NCBI RefSeq assembly: GCF_900105905.1
Contig: NZ_FNSV01000005.1
Location: 4,278,001-4,342,000, forward strand
Origin: Rhodococcus koreensis
Lineage (GTDB): Bacteria > Actinomycetota > Actinomycetes > Mycobacteriales > Mycobacteriaceae
Direction: 5' to 3'
DNA: 64,000 nucleotides
Position 1 is the stretch's first letter. Every line of letters begins with the position of its first letter. The translations under genes were made by a program, and so were the position numbers. Positions 17,025 through 27,731 of the stretch are shown piece by piece. Under the pieces are notes generated by a model. It was not told the origin of the DNA. It was given only the letters and a program-made list of their open reading frames with translations, and ran no database searches.

Positions 17025-18141
17025 TGGGGGACAGCACGCGCGCGGCGAACGCGAGGGAGTCCGGCATGGAGGCCATCAGCGACCCGCGATGGTCCTCACC
17101 GACGAGTTGCTGGAATTCGACGTTCACCCCGTGCTGCCGCATCTCGGCGAGCTGCGCCCACGTCAACGGAATCGGCACCGACGCATCGGACAAACTGTGC
17201 ACCACCCGCAGGGGACGGTCGAAGCCGTCGACGGGCACCTGCTGCATCTCCCGGAACAGCTCCCGGAACCGGTCGTTCCACAGCGGCGCCGCGAACAGGT
17301 CGCCGACCGACGTGGGGTGGGCCAGCAGGTACCGGCCGAGTTCGCGGCTGCACGTCACCTTCGCGAACTCCATCAGGTCGAGTCCTGTCGGCGACAGGTA
17401 GCGCCGGATGTCGACCTCGGGACGCTGGTCGTCGATACCGGCGAGGGTCAGCAGTGCGTAGTTCACGATTCCGGTGGTCGGCAGAGCCGGAATGGCCGGA
17501 CCCACGGCCGGGAAGAGCTGGTCGAGGTGGGTCGGCGCGGCCACGGCGACGGCGCCGCGGAAGTCGAGCGCGGGTGCCCTGGTGGTGGCCTCGCGGGCGG
17601 CGAAGTAGGTCGCCTGCCCGCCCTGCGACAGTCCGGTGACGGTCCACCGGTCGGCGAGCACGTCGCCGTAGACCTCGTGTGCGGCCAGGACGACGTCGAC
17701 GGCGTTCGCGGCGGCCGCCGGACCGTCCAGATAGGCGTTGACACCCGCTGTGCCGATTCCCGCGTAATCCGTTGCGGCGACGGCGTACCCGGCTGCGAGC
17801 CACTGCTCGATCGCGGGCAGCTCGACGTAGTTGAACCCGGCGACGGACGGTGCGCACTGGTCGGCGACACCGACGGTGCCGTGGGCGTAGGACACCACCG
17901 GCCAGCCGCCGGCGGGCGGGTCGCCGTGGGGAAGGAAGACCGATCCGGTCGATTCACCGGTCGCGGTGGAGGTACGGAGGGTGGAGTACCGCACCCGGAC
18001 GCTGTCTCCCGCCTGGGCGGGGACCGTACCGGGGGGCAGCTGCTCCTGCGACAGCAGGATCCCGGGCGGCTGCGCGGAGACCTCGGCCGCGCCGGTGAGC
18101 AGCAGCAGAACCGCCGCCACCGCAGCCCCGACCACTCTCAT
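17020..18141 (-). CDS. Secreted lipase (LIP family)
   Basis: A 373-residue secretory lipase. A Sec signal peptide ends around residue 23 (LLLLTGAAEVSA). The nucleophile Ser172 lies in GLSQGG, and a late GEDHRGSL probably supplies the catalytic His; an Asp in LSDASVP completes the triad. The YAHGTVG segment provides the oxyanion region. Such enzymes of Candida LIP type and actinomycete relatives hydrolyse triacylglycerols or other esters outside the cell. The stop codon lies inside a family 2 palindrome, and a second copy sits 29 bases upstream of the start, so the gene is bracketed by the repeats. Confidence 0.9.
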   Translation of the reverse strand: MRVVGAAVAAVLLLLTGAAEVSAQPPGILLSQEQLPPGTVPAQAGDSVRVRYSTLRTSTATGESTGSVFLPHGDPPAGGWPVVSYAHGTVGVADQCAPSVAGFNYVELPAIEQWLAAGYAVAATDYAGIGTAGVNAYLDGPAAAANAVDVVLAAHEVYGDVLADRWTVTGLSQGGQATYFAAREATTRAPALDFRGAVAVAAPTHLDQLFPAVGPAIPALPTTGIVNYALLTLAGIDDQRPEVDIRRYLSPTGLDLMEFAKVTCSRELGRYLLAHPTSVGDLFAAPLWNDRFRELFREMQQVPVDGFDRPLRVVHSLSDASVPIPLTWAQLAEMRQHGVNVEFQQLVGEDHRGSLMASMPDSLAFAARVLSPR

Positions 18142-18169
18142 CGGCCCAGTATCCACCCGCAACCGACAC

Positions 18170-18208
18170 GTGAGCGGCAAAGCGTGCGGGAGCACACTTT
18201 GCCACTCA
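18170..18208. repeat. Palindromic repeat, family 2, copy 2
   Basis: The arms GTGAGCGGCAAAGCGTG and CACACTTTGCCACTCA enclose six bases. It has the same C-A mismatch near the outer clamp as the copy at 16983. It lies between the lipase start and the IS110 element. Confidence 0.85.
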
Positions 18209-18333
18209 GTGATACTGGTTGGGTTCGTTGACGCGGCCGGTCTGACTCGTTGCCACTCTGACGCCCGCAAGGACTGTCCTTCACGTGATGTGTCGACCGA
18301 CCGCGTCGACGAACACACGCGGCCGGTCGGGCG

Positions 18334-19515
18334 GAGTGACCTGATAGGAGCCTGACTTCGACAAGTCCCATCACTGAGTTGTCCGCCGTTCCCGACCGGT
18401 GCGTGGCCACCAGATGAAAGGGACAGCCATGACCAGCATGACCGAAACCCCGCCGGATGTCAGCCTGACCATCCACGCCGGCGTCGACACCCACAAACAC
18501 ACCCACCACGCCGCGATCGTCGACCACCTCGGTCGCCCCCTCGCCGACCGCGAGTTCCCCGCCACCGACGCCGGCTACCACCAACTCCTGAGCTGGCTCG
18601 CCGGCACCGGCATCATCGCCTCCGTCGGTGTCGAGGGCACCGGCAGCTACGGCGCCGGCCTCACCCACGTGTTGCACGACGCCGGCCTCACCGTCGTCGA
18701 GGTCGACCGCCCCGACCGTCGTTCCCGACGACGGCACGGCAAATCCGACCCGCTCGACGCCTACGCCGCCGCCACCGCGGCCCTGACCGGACGCGCCACC
18801 ACCGTCCCCAAGACCCACGGCGGGGACGTCGAGGCAATCCGGTTCCTGCACAACGCCCGCCGCAGCGTGATCAAGTCCCGGGCCGAGGCGATCACCACCC
18901 TCAAGGCGATGATCGTGAACGCACCCGAACCCCTCCGCGCCGCCCTGCGCGGGCTGTCCGACCCCGCCCTGTTCGCCGCCTGTGCCGCGCTGCGTCCCGG
19001 CCCGATCGTCCCCGGCGACCTGACCGCGGCCGTCAAGACGGCGTTGCGGTCCCTCGCCCGCCGGATCCGCGCCCTCACCGCCGAGGGTCGGGCCCTGCGC
19101 ACGAACATCGCGGCCCTGGTCGCCCACACCGCACCACGGCTGCTCGAACGGTGCGGCGTCGGTGTCGAGACCGCCGCCCAGCTGCTGATCACCGCCGGCG
19201 ACAACCCGGGGCCGCATCACCTCCGAGGGTGCCTTCGCGAACCTCTGCGGGGTCGCCCCGATCCCGGCGTCGTCCGGGCAGACGACCCGGCACCGCCTCA
19301 ACCGGGGCGGTGACCGGCAAGCCAACCGGGCACTGCACGTGATCGTGCTCTCCAGACTCAAGTACGACGACCGCACCCGCGCCTACCGGGACAAACGACT
19401 CGCCCAAAGCAAAAGCAAACGCGACATCATCCGCTGCCTCAAACGAGCCGTCGCCCGAGAAATCTTCGCCCTCCTCAACCCCGCAAACCCGGGTTGACAC
19501 TCATAGGAGCATCAC
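18334..19515 (+). mobile_element. IS110-family insertion sequence (approximate limits)
   Basis: The limits are approximate. The transposase has a leader region of up to about 220 bases before it, and under 30 bases separate its end from asd. Long left end plus short right end is the layout of the IS110 subgroup, in which the left non-coding end encodes the bridge RNA that selects target and donor. A 15-base near-repeat, T(G/C)ATAGGAGC(C/A)T(G/C)AC, occurs at 18342-18356 and 19501-19515 and may mark the recombination core at both ends. No terminal inverted repeats were seen, which is normal for IS110. Confidence 0.6.
18429..19497 (+). pseudogene. IS110 transposase with frameshift
   Basis: A DEDD serine transposase. 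The N-terminal RuvC-like half is intact: Asp in AGVDTHKH, Glu in GVEGTGSYG, and the Asp pair in KSDPLDAYA. At about 19208, in GACAACCCGGGGCCGC, the frame shifts by one base. The correct continuation, RITSEGAFANLCGVAPIPASSG then RHRLNRGGDRQANRAL, which holds the catalytic serine, is found in another frame and runs to a TGA at 19497. An extra G in the GGGG run would explain it. As written, translation ends at 19313 without the serine domain. Start ATG has GAAAGGGA upstream. A programmed slip or sequencing error cannot be excluded. Confidence 0.85.
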
Positions 19516-19525
19516 GTGGGGGGAG

Positions 19526-21825
<2,300 letters not shown>

Positions 21826-21920
21826 GCGTTTCTACCTCCAGGTCGATGAATCTGTACTGGTCCAGCTGTCGAGCTTACCGGCGGAGTCCAATCTGATCCC
21901 GGGTGAGTCCGTTCGGCGGC

Positions 21921-22892
21921 CTATCCGAACGCCGTGTTCGCGGCGTCCGCGACCCTTGCCACGGCGGCGCAGTTCGGGCCGTGAACAGTGACGACTGCAC
22001 CCGCGTGGCCGAGCCTGCGGGTGAACTCGTCGACACCCGCCCCGGGCCGTGTGATGTCGATCGGCTCACCCATCGGGCTCGTCCACCGGCACCGGTCGCC
22101 GACCGTCTCCGGCTCGGCGGGAACAAGTGGTCTGTTTTCCTTCACCGGCGACATCGTGAACGACACGGTCACCTCGCTCCCGGGCACCCGATTCGGATTC
22201 GGGAACAGGACGCAGTCGAACGGGGCAGGTGGCGACTCCGGATCGACGACACGTCCGCCGGCCGTGGTCCCCAGCACGTCGAGGACTTCGCAGGGGTCGT
22301 GGACGGCGAGCACCACCTGATCCGGGGAGCCGGCGTCGCGGGCGGGCAGCCCCGACCGCATCCTGTCGATCGCCGAGTCCAGCACCGCGTCGGCCAGCGG
22401 GCAGGCGTCCTGGCCCGCGACGGTTCCGGCGCGGACGGTCGCAGGCGGCCGTCCCACCTGTTCGTCGTCGGTTCCGAGGGGCAGCCGGAAGACACGCTCG
22501 CACGTCCCGCGGGTCAGGTCGGCGCCCGCACCGCGGTAGACGGTCACCCCGTCCACCGTCTCCGGCCGCGTCAGCGATGCGTCGGACAGCATCGACGGCA
22601 GCAGGGACACCTCCACATAGGTGGTGACGCCGTCGGGCCGCGTCATCAGCGCCGAGCACACCGGCAGTTGCACGGCCGACCCGTACTGCTGGACCGTCCC
22701 GGCGTGCCGCACCACCGCCTCGTCGAGCAGTCCGCACGGATCGGCGGCGCGGAGCTCATCCTCGACGTGGACGTGCCGCTGCTGGTCCGGACTCAGTTCC
22801 TGCAGCGGGGACGCTCCCGCGGTCCCCGACACGCTGTGCGCGCACCCGGACGTGATCGCGGCGCACAGGAGCGCCGCGGCGACTTTCTTCAC
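21921..22892 (-). CDS. Lipoprotein of unknown function (DUF3558-like)
   Basis: A 323-residue secreted lipoprotein with a clear signal peptide and lipobox TSGC (Cys17). The mature part has paired cysteines and the repeated pattern DPCGLLDE / DPCEVLD, typical of actinobacterial DUF3558-like lipoproteins, in which two related domains can be recognised (about residues 40-185 and 190-320). No catalytic motif is seen. Members are cell-envelope proteins without an assigned role. It lies between ask and the DUF1254 gene, same strand, with gaps of 95 and 54 bases. Confidence 0.7.
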   Translation of the reverse strand: MKKVAAALLCAAITSGCAHSVSGTAGASPLQELSPDQQRHVHVEDELRAADPCGLLDEAVVRHAGTVQQYGSAVQLPVCSALMTRPDGVTTYVEVSLLPSMLSDASLTRPETVDGVTVYRGAGADLTRGTCERVFRLPLGTDDEQVGRPPATVRAGTVAGQDACPLADAVLDSAIDRMRSGLPARDAGSPDQVVLAVHDPCEVLDVLGTTAGGRVVDPESPPAPFDCVLFPNPNRVPGSEVTVSFTMSPVKENRPLVPAEPETVGDRCRWTSPMGEPIDITRPGAGVDEFTRRLGHAGAVVTVHGPNCAAVARVADAANTAFG

Positions 22893-22946
22893 TCGATCCC
22901 CCCTCGAATCGGCCCGAACACTACCGCCGATTCACTGTCTCCCGGA

Positions 22947-24290
22947 TCACCTGGTCTTCACGATCGGCGGGATCTCGAACGTTCCGTCGAACACCTCGGC
23001 CCGGGGGCTGTACATCCGCAGCATCGGCCGGAATCCGGCGTCCGGTGTGGGCAGCCAGTTGGCGCGGGCGACCGGGTCGGCCGGGGCGGTCGCGCCGAGC
23101 GTGATGGTCAGCGAACCGTCGTCGGCGAACACCAGTCCCGGGGTGCGGTCGCCGATCGAGTAGCGGTCGAGGGGATTGTCGACGAGAAAGAACTCCGGGA
23201 GGTCGTACATGGTGATCGACCAGAACGCGTCGACGGGCGGGGTCGGCGCGAACGTGAGTATGTAGGTGTGTTCGCCGGACAGTTCGTTGCCTTCGCTGTC
23301 GTGGTAGATCGGCGCGTATGCGGCCTCGTAGCCGTGGTTGCCCCACAGTCCCGCCATCGCGGCGCCGGCCCGCAGTCCCAGTGCCTTCGAGCGGTCCTCG
23401 ATCCGCCACTCGGGTGAGTTCACGGTGCCGACCTCGAAGAAGTCGTCGTTGTAGTCGAAGGCGTGGTACATCAACTGCCAGCCGTTGACGACCGCCGCAC
23501 CGGCACCCGATTTCAGTGCGGCAACCAACGATTGGTGCCCGGCCTCGGCGCCCGCCGTGAGGACGGACGCGAGATCCGGCGGCGCCTCGAGGTACGGCGA
23601 CGCCCCGGTCTCGAGCAACCCGAGTGGGGCGAACATCTGCTCGGCGATCAGGTCCTGCGCGGCGGGCGGGTACGCCTGCGAATACACCCGCAGCTTCTCC
23701 CAGAACCGAAGGTGCTCGGGGACGTTCGGGTCGGGTGCGGGCAGACCGACCACCTGTGCCTGGTCGCCGACAGGTTCCAACGTCAGGGCCGACTGCAGTG
23801 CCTTCACCCGCTCCAGATCGGCCTCGCCGTCGCAGGCCCAGCGGCCGACGATGGTGCCCACCGACGTGGGGAACGCGATCCGCGTCGCGCCGGCGGGGAC
23901 CTCGCCGGACCACCCGGGGCCGGTCAGCAGATAACGGCCGGCCGCCGTTCCCGTCGCGCGTTTGCCGACGTACGCGAAATTGTCGGTCCACGCGTCGACG
24001 AACTGCAGCACGTAGTACGCGCCGCCGCTGTCGGGCACCCGGAGCAGTTGCGGTCCGTGGCCGAGGTCGATCTGGGCGATCGAGTAGACGGTGTCGTTGT
24101 TGACCGAGACGAACGTGTCCCGCGGCCCAGCGAGTGTGCGGGCATGGCTGAACGTGTTGAAGGGTCCCGCGTCGAGGCTCCCCATCCCCTCCGACACGAA
24201 GCGGTTCACCTGGTCGAGATCGAACACCAGCGGAAACCCGTACACCCACGCCTTCGCGGCGAGTTCCTGCAATTCTGCGCTGACGGTCAC
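22947..24290 (-). CDS. DUF1254/DUF1214 protein
   Basis: A 447-residue protein with the N-terminal DUF1254 pattern (AWVYGFPLV, then NNDTVYSIAQIDL) and the C-terminal DUF1214 pattern (FWSITMYDLPEFFLVDNPLDRYSIGDRTPGL split by a loop). These two-domain proteins are widespread in environmental bacteria, usually periplasmic; this one lacks an obvious signal peptide. Function is unknown. The GTG start overlaps the stop of the SulP gene in GTGA, so it is co-translated with a sulfate/anion transporter, a pairing that may hint at function. A longer in-frame extension into the transporter gene has no biological support. Confidence 0.82.
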   Translation of the reverse strand: MTVSAELQELAAKAWVYGFPLVFDLDQVNRFVSEGMGSLDAGPFNTFSHARTLAGPRDTFVSVNNDTVYSIAQIDLGHGPQLLRVPDSGGAYYVLQFVDAWTDNFAYVGKRATGTAAGRYLLTGPGWSGEVPAGATRIAFPTSVGTIVGRWACDGEADLERVKALQSALTLEPVGDQAQVVGLPAPDPNVPEHLRFWEKLRVYSQAYPPAAQDLIAEQMFAPLGLLETGASPYLEAPPDLASVLTAGAEAGHQSLVAALKSGAGAAVVNGWQLMYHAFDYNDDFFEVGTVNSPEWRIEDRSKALGLRAGAAMAGLWGNHGYEAAYAPIYHDSEGNELSGEHTYILTFAPTPPVDAFWSITMYDLPEFFLVDNPLDRYSIGDRTPGLVFADDGSLTITLGATAPADPVARANWLPTPDAGFRPMLRMYSPRAEVFDGTFEIPPIVKTR

Positions 24291-25999
24291 GAATCCTCCT
24301 CTGGCCGTTTCCGGCTCACATCGGCAAGCGCTTCCCGCACGGTCGGGTACAGACCGACGGGTGAAGTTTCGGAGTCCGCCCGGCGCATCGTGTCGCGGAA
24401 CTGGCCGATGTCGCGGGCCACCCGGAGGTCGACGCCCTTGCGTTTCAGGGCGTCCCGCAGTTGCCCGAGCATCTGCGCCGCACTGACGTCGATGAACGGG
24501 GACGTCTCCGCGTCGAGCACCACCGTCCTGGTGTCGTCGGTGCACAGTTCTTCGATGCGGTCCTTCACGTGATCGGCGTTGGCGAAGAACAATCCGGACT
24601 CGACCCGCACGACCACCACGTGCGGAGTGGAGGGCAGTTCGGGGTGGCGTTCGGCGTCCACCCACAGCGACCCGTCCTTCACGAGCGCCGCGACGTGCGG
24701 GCGGGAGGCCCGGTAGAGCAGCAGGAGCATGGACACGCCGATGCCGATGACCAGCCCGGGCAGGGTGTCGAAGAGCAGGACGCCCACCATCGCCGCGAGA
24801 GCCGCCGCGAAGTCGGCGCGCGCGGCGTGGCCGTAGATGCTGCCCAGCCGCCTCGTCCACACCCCGTACAGCCCGCGGAGCGCGGCGATGTCTACGAGTT
24901 CGACGACGGCGGCGATCACCACCGCGGCCAGGGTCGCCTCGGGCAGGTTCTCGAAGAGGCCGGTGAGGAACAGCAGCGTGACCACGGTCAGCGCGGCGAC
25001 GACGAGACCGCTGACCTGAGATTTCGCGCCCGCCCCTCCATTCACCGCCGTCTTGGAGAGGCTGCCGTTGACCACCATTCCCGAGCACAGCCCGGAACCG
25101 AGGTTTGCGGTGCCGAGGCCGAGAAGTTCCCGGTTCGGATCGATCTCGTAGCCTTCCTTCGCCGCGTACGTCTTCGCGGCGCCGAGACCTTCGGCGAAGC
25201 CGATCAGCAGCACCCCGACCGCCGGACCCAGCAGGTCCACGTAGTCGTCGAACCCGACTCCGGCCGGCAGACCGAGCGAGGGCAGACCCGGATCGATGTG
25301 ACCGACGATGTCGACGCCCCGGTCGTCCAGCCCGAACAGCGACACCGCCGCGATCCCGAGGAGCACGGCGAGCAGGGATCCCGGGACCAGCGGCAGCCAG
25401 CGTTTGAACCCGAGCACCACCACCAGGCTGAGACCGCCGACGACGAGCGTCACCCAGTGCGTGTCCCCGAGATGGGTGAGCACCCCCCAGGCCTGTTCGA
25501 AGAAGTTGCCCTTCTCCTTCTCCACTCCGAACAGCGCGGGCACCTGTCCGACGATGATGGTGAGGGCGAGGCCGACGATGAAGCCCTTCAGCACCGGCTC
25601 GGAGATGAACGAGGCGATGAATCCGAGGCGCAGCAAACCGGCCAGCAGCCCCGCGATCCCGGTGGCGATCGCGAGGACGGCGGACAGCGCTGCATACTTT
25701 CCGCCGTCCGCACCGGCCAGCGGCGCGACGATCGCCGCCGACAGGGCTGCGGTCGCCGACATCGGACCCACCACGAGGTGACGCGAACTGCCCGCCGCCG
25801 CGTACAGGATCAGTGCCGGGACCGCCGCGTAGAGGCCGGCGACCGGTGGCACCCCCGCGATGGTCGCGTAGGCCAGTGCCTCCGGGACCAGCACCGCCCA
25901 CACGGTCAGGCCCGCGATCACATCGGGCCTGACCCACCCCCGTTGGTAGTCCCGCAGCGAGCCGAACACCGGCCAGGTGCCGGTTACGGTACTCACCAC
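24287..25999 (-). CDS. SulP-family anion transporter with STAS domain
   Basis: A 570-residue SLC26/SulP transporter. The first 430 residues hold 12-14 membrane helices with the family signature VPEALAYATIAGVPPVAGLYA near residue 40 and NGSLSKTAVNGGAGAKSQ in the transport domain. Residues from about 455 form a cytoplasmic STAS domain (DAETSPFIDVSAAQMLGQL). Substrates in this family include sulfate, bicarbonate and carboxylates; sulfate is only one option. The next start could be GTG at 25996 rather than 25999. Operon with the DUF1254 gene by GTGA overlap and with the small membrane protein gene 12 bases upstream. Confidence 0.93.
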   Translation of the reverse strand: MVSTVTGTWPVFGSLRDYQRGWVRPDVIAGLTVWAVLVPEALAYATIAGVPPVAGLYAAVPALILYAAAGSSRHLVVGPMSATAALSAAIVAPLAGADGGKYAALSAVLAIATGIAGLLAGLLRLGFIASFISEPVLKGFIVGLALTIIVGQVPALFGVEKEKGNFFEQAWGVLTHLGDTHWVTLVVGGLSLVVVLGFKRWLPLVPGSLLAVLLGIAAVSLFGLDDRGVDIVGHIDPGLPSLGLPAGVGFDDYVDLLGPAVGVLLIGFAEGLGAAKTYAAKEGYEIDPNRELLGLGTANLGSGLCSGMVVNGSLSKTAVNGGAGAKSQVSGLVVAALTVVTLLFLTGLFENLPEATLAAVVIAAVVELVDIAALRGLYGVWTRRLGSIYGHAARADFAAALAAMVGVLLFDTLPGLVIGIGVSMLLLLYRASRPHVAALVKDGSLWVDAERHPELPSTPHVVVVRVESGLFFANADHVKDRIEELCTDDTRTVVLDAETSPFIDVSAAQMLGQLRDALKRKGVDLRVARDIGQFRDTMRRADSETSPVGLYPTVREALADVSRKRPEEDS

Positions 26000-26011
26000 G
26001 TCGTCATCGTC

Positions 26012-26434
26012 CTAGTCCCTGGCGGTGTCCCAGGTGGTGACCGCCCAGATCACGACGACGTCGAGTGCGATGATCAGAATCGACCACAGCGGGTAGTAGG
26101 GCAGCCACAGGAAGTTGGCGAGGATCGACAGCGCGGCGATGCAGACCGCGACGACGCGAGCCCACGTGGCGCCCGTCATCAGTCCGATCGCGCTGATGGC
26201 CAGGACGACGCCCAGCACGATGTGGATCCAGCCCCACGCGGTGGTGTCGAACTGGTAGGTGTACTGGACGCCGATGACCAGCAGATCGTCGGACGCGACT
26301 GCGGCGATGCCCTGGAAGAACGAGATCACGCCGACGGTCAGCAGCAATATCGCCGCTGCCAGTGAAGTTCCTGCTGCAAAACCCTGTTTCACAGGGCTGT
26401 CCGTCCTGGACTCCGGGGTAGTCGTCATGTCCAT
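26012..26434 (-). CDS. Four-helix membrane protein (DUF7144-like)
   Basis: A 140-residue protein with a 20-residue polar N-terminus and four hydrophobic helices. The segment GIAAVASDDLLVIGVQYTYQFDTTAWGWIHIVLG is characteristic of a common actinobacterial membrane family, often stress-related and of unknown function. GAGAAGGG lies upstream of the ATG. It is the first gene of the cluster with SulP and DUF1254, divergent from the AI-2E-type exporter; the promoter region between holds an inverted repeat. Confidence 0.75.
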   Translation of the reverse strand: MDMTTTPESRTDSPVKQGFAAGTSLAAAILLLTVGVISFFQGIAAVASDDLLVIGVQYTYQFDTTAWGWIHIVLGVVLAISAIGLMTGATWARVVAVCIAALSILANFLWLPYYPLWSILIIALDVVVIWAVTTWDTARD

Positions 26435-26493
26435 GCCCTTCTCGAAAGTGTGTTTGCGAACAGTCGAATCGTCCGACCCCCGGCGGTGGGAGG

Positions 26494-26534
26494 CATCATC
26501 CGCGCCGGGTGATCCTCATCTGCAACGGATGATG
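26494..26534. promoter_or_regulatory. Inverted repeat in divergent promoter region
   Basis: CATCATCCG and CGGATGATG form a perfect nine-base inverted repeat separated by 23 bases, centred between the divergently transcribed DUF7144-like gene and the AI-2E exporter gene. A regulator site for both sides is a reasonable guess; no regulator gene is adjacent. Confidence 0.45.
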
Positions 26535-26606
26535 TGACGCCGACGCGCCGGTGCAAGAGTCGAATCGGGGCATCCCGGAACCCCCGGCGTTGCGAAGGGA
26601 CACGCG

Positions 26607-27731
26607 ATGATCGATCCGCAGGACGTATCCGGCGCGGAGCCGGACTCTCGGTGGTCGATGCCGCGGGGCCTGATCGTGATCCTCGGACTGGCCGCGCTCG
26701 TCGTCACCGTGGCCGGGATCCAGGTGGCGGCACCGATCCTCGCCCCGATCTTCCTCGCCCTCATGCTCACCGTCGCGGTCCATCCGCTGCCCGTATGGCT
26801 GCACAGGAAGGGCGTGCCGGCGTGGCTCGCGACGATCGCCGCGATCCTGGTCGTCAACGGCATCCTCGTCGTACTCGTGCTGTCGCTGGCGCTGTCGGTC
26901 GCGCAGCTCGCCACGCTGCTCCCGCAGTACGCGGACGACTTCACGTCCCTCATCGACGACGCCGAGAGCTTCCTGAACAGCAACGGCGTGAACTCCGCCA
27001 GCGCCCAGACCATGCTCTCCCAAGTGGATTACGCCACGGTGTTCGGTTTCGTGGACGGCATCCTGCAGGCGATGCTGGGAATCTTCTCGAACCTGCTGTT
27101 CCTCGCCGCCCTCCTGCTGTTCATGGCGGTCGACGGAAGCTCCTACGGTTCGCGGATGGGCATCGTCACGCGGATGCGCCCCGACATCGCCACCGCCCTG
27201 TCCGCCTTCTCCCTCGGCACCCGCAAGTACCTGGTCGTGACCACCGTCTTCGGATTGATCGTCGCGGTCATCGACACCGGAGCACTGTGGGCACTGGGGA
27301 TTCCGTTGCCGGTCCTGTGGGGCCTGCTGTCGTTCATCACCAACTACATCCCGAACGTCGGCTTCGTTCTCGGGCTCGTCCCGCCTGCCCTGCTCGCGCT
27401 GCTCCAGGGCGGTCCGGGACTGATGCTGACGGTCATCGTCCTGTACAGCGTCATCAACGTCATCATCCAGTCCGTGATCCAGCCCAAGTTCGTCGGGGAC
27501 GCCGTCGGCCTGTCCGTGACCTTCACGTTCCTGTCGCTGGTGTTCTGGACGTGGATCCTCGGACCGCTCGGCGCGATCCTCGCCATCCCGCTGACGCTGA
27601 TGGCGAAGGCACTGCTGATCGACATCGACCCGTCCACGAGGTGGGTCAACACGATCCTCAGCAGCTCTCCCACACCCCCGGCACCGGCCACCACCCCCAC
27701 CCCGCCACGACACGAGAAGGAAGAACCATGA
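26607..27731 (+). CDS. AI-2E family (YdiK/PerM-like) membrane exporter
   Basis: A 374-residue protein with seven or eight membrane helices. The segment ITNYIPNVGFVLGLVPPALLALLQGG and the later QPKFVGDAVGLSV are typical of the AI-2E/UPF0118 family, whose members export autoinducer-2, antiport sodium or are uncharacterised. A proline-rich cytoplasmic tail (PTPPAPATTPTPP) ends the protein. It overlaps the downstream alkylsulfatase start in ATGA, so the pair is co-translated. Export or uptake of a compound linked to the sulfatase is inference. Confidence 0.88.
   Translation: MIDPQDVSGAEPDSRWSMPRGLIVILGLAALVVTVAGIQVAAPILAPIFLALMLTVAVHPLPVWLHRKGVPAWLATIAAILVVNGILVVLVLSLALSVAQLATLLPQYADDFTSLIDDAESFLNSNGVNSASAQTMLSQVDYATVFGFVDGILQAMLGIFSNLLFLAALLLFMAVDGSSYGSRMGIVTRMRPDIATALSAFSLGTRKYLVVTTVFGLIVAVIDTGALWALGIPLPVLWGLLSFITNYIPNVGFVLGLVPPALLALLQGGPGLMLTVIVLYSVINVIIQSVIQPKFVGDAVGLSVTFTFLSLVFWTWILGPLGAILAIPLTLMAKALLIDIDPSTRWVNTILSSSPTPPAPATTPTPPRHEKEEP

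Noticed and set aside
18170-19515. Palindrome at 18170 as a terminal repeat of the IS110 element
   Set aside because: A second copy lies at 16983 beyond the lipase, no copy is found at the right side of the element, and IS110 elements lack terminal inverted repeats of this sort.
22947-25937. 996-residue frame joining the DUF1254 protein to an upstream extension
   Set aside because: The extension is a shadow of the SulP gene; the DUF1254 gene has its own GTG overlapping the SulP stop.
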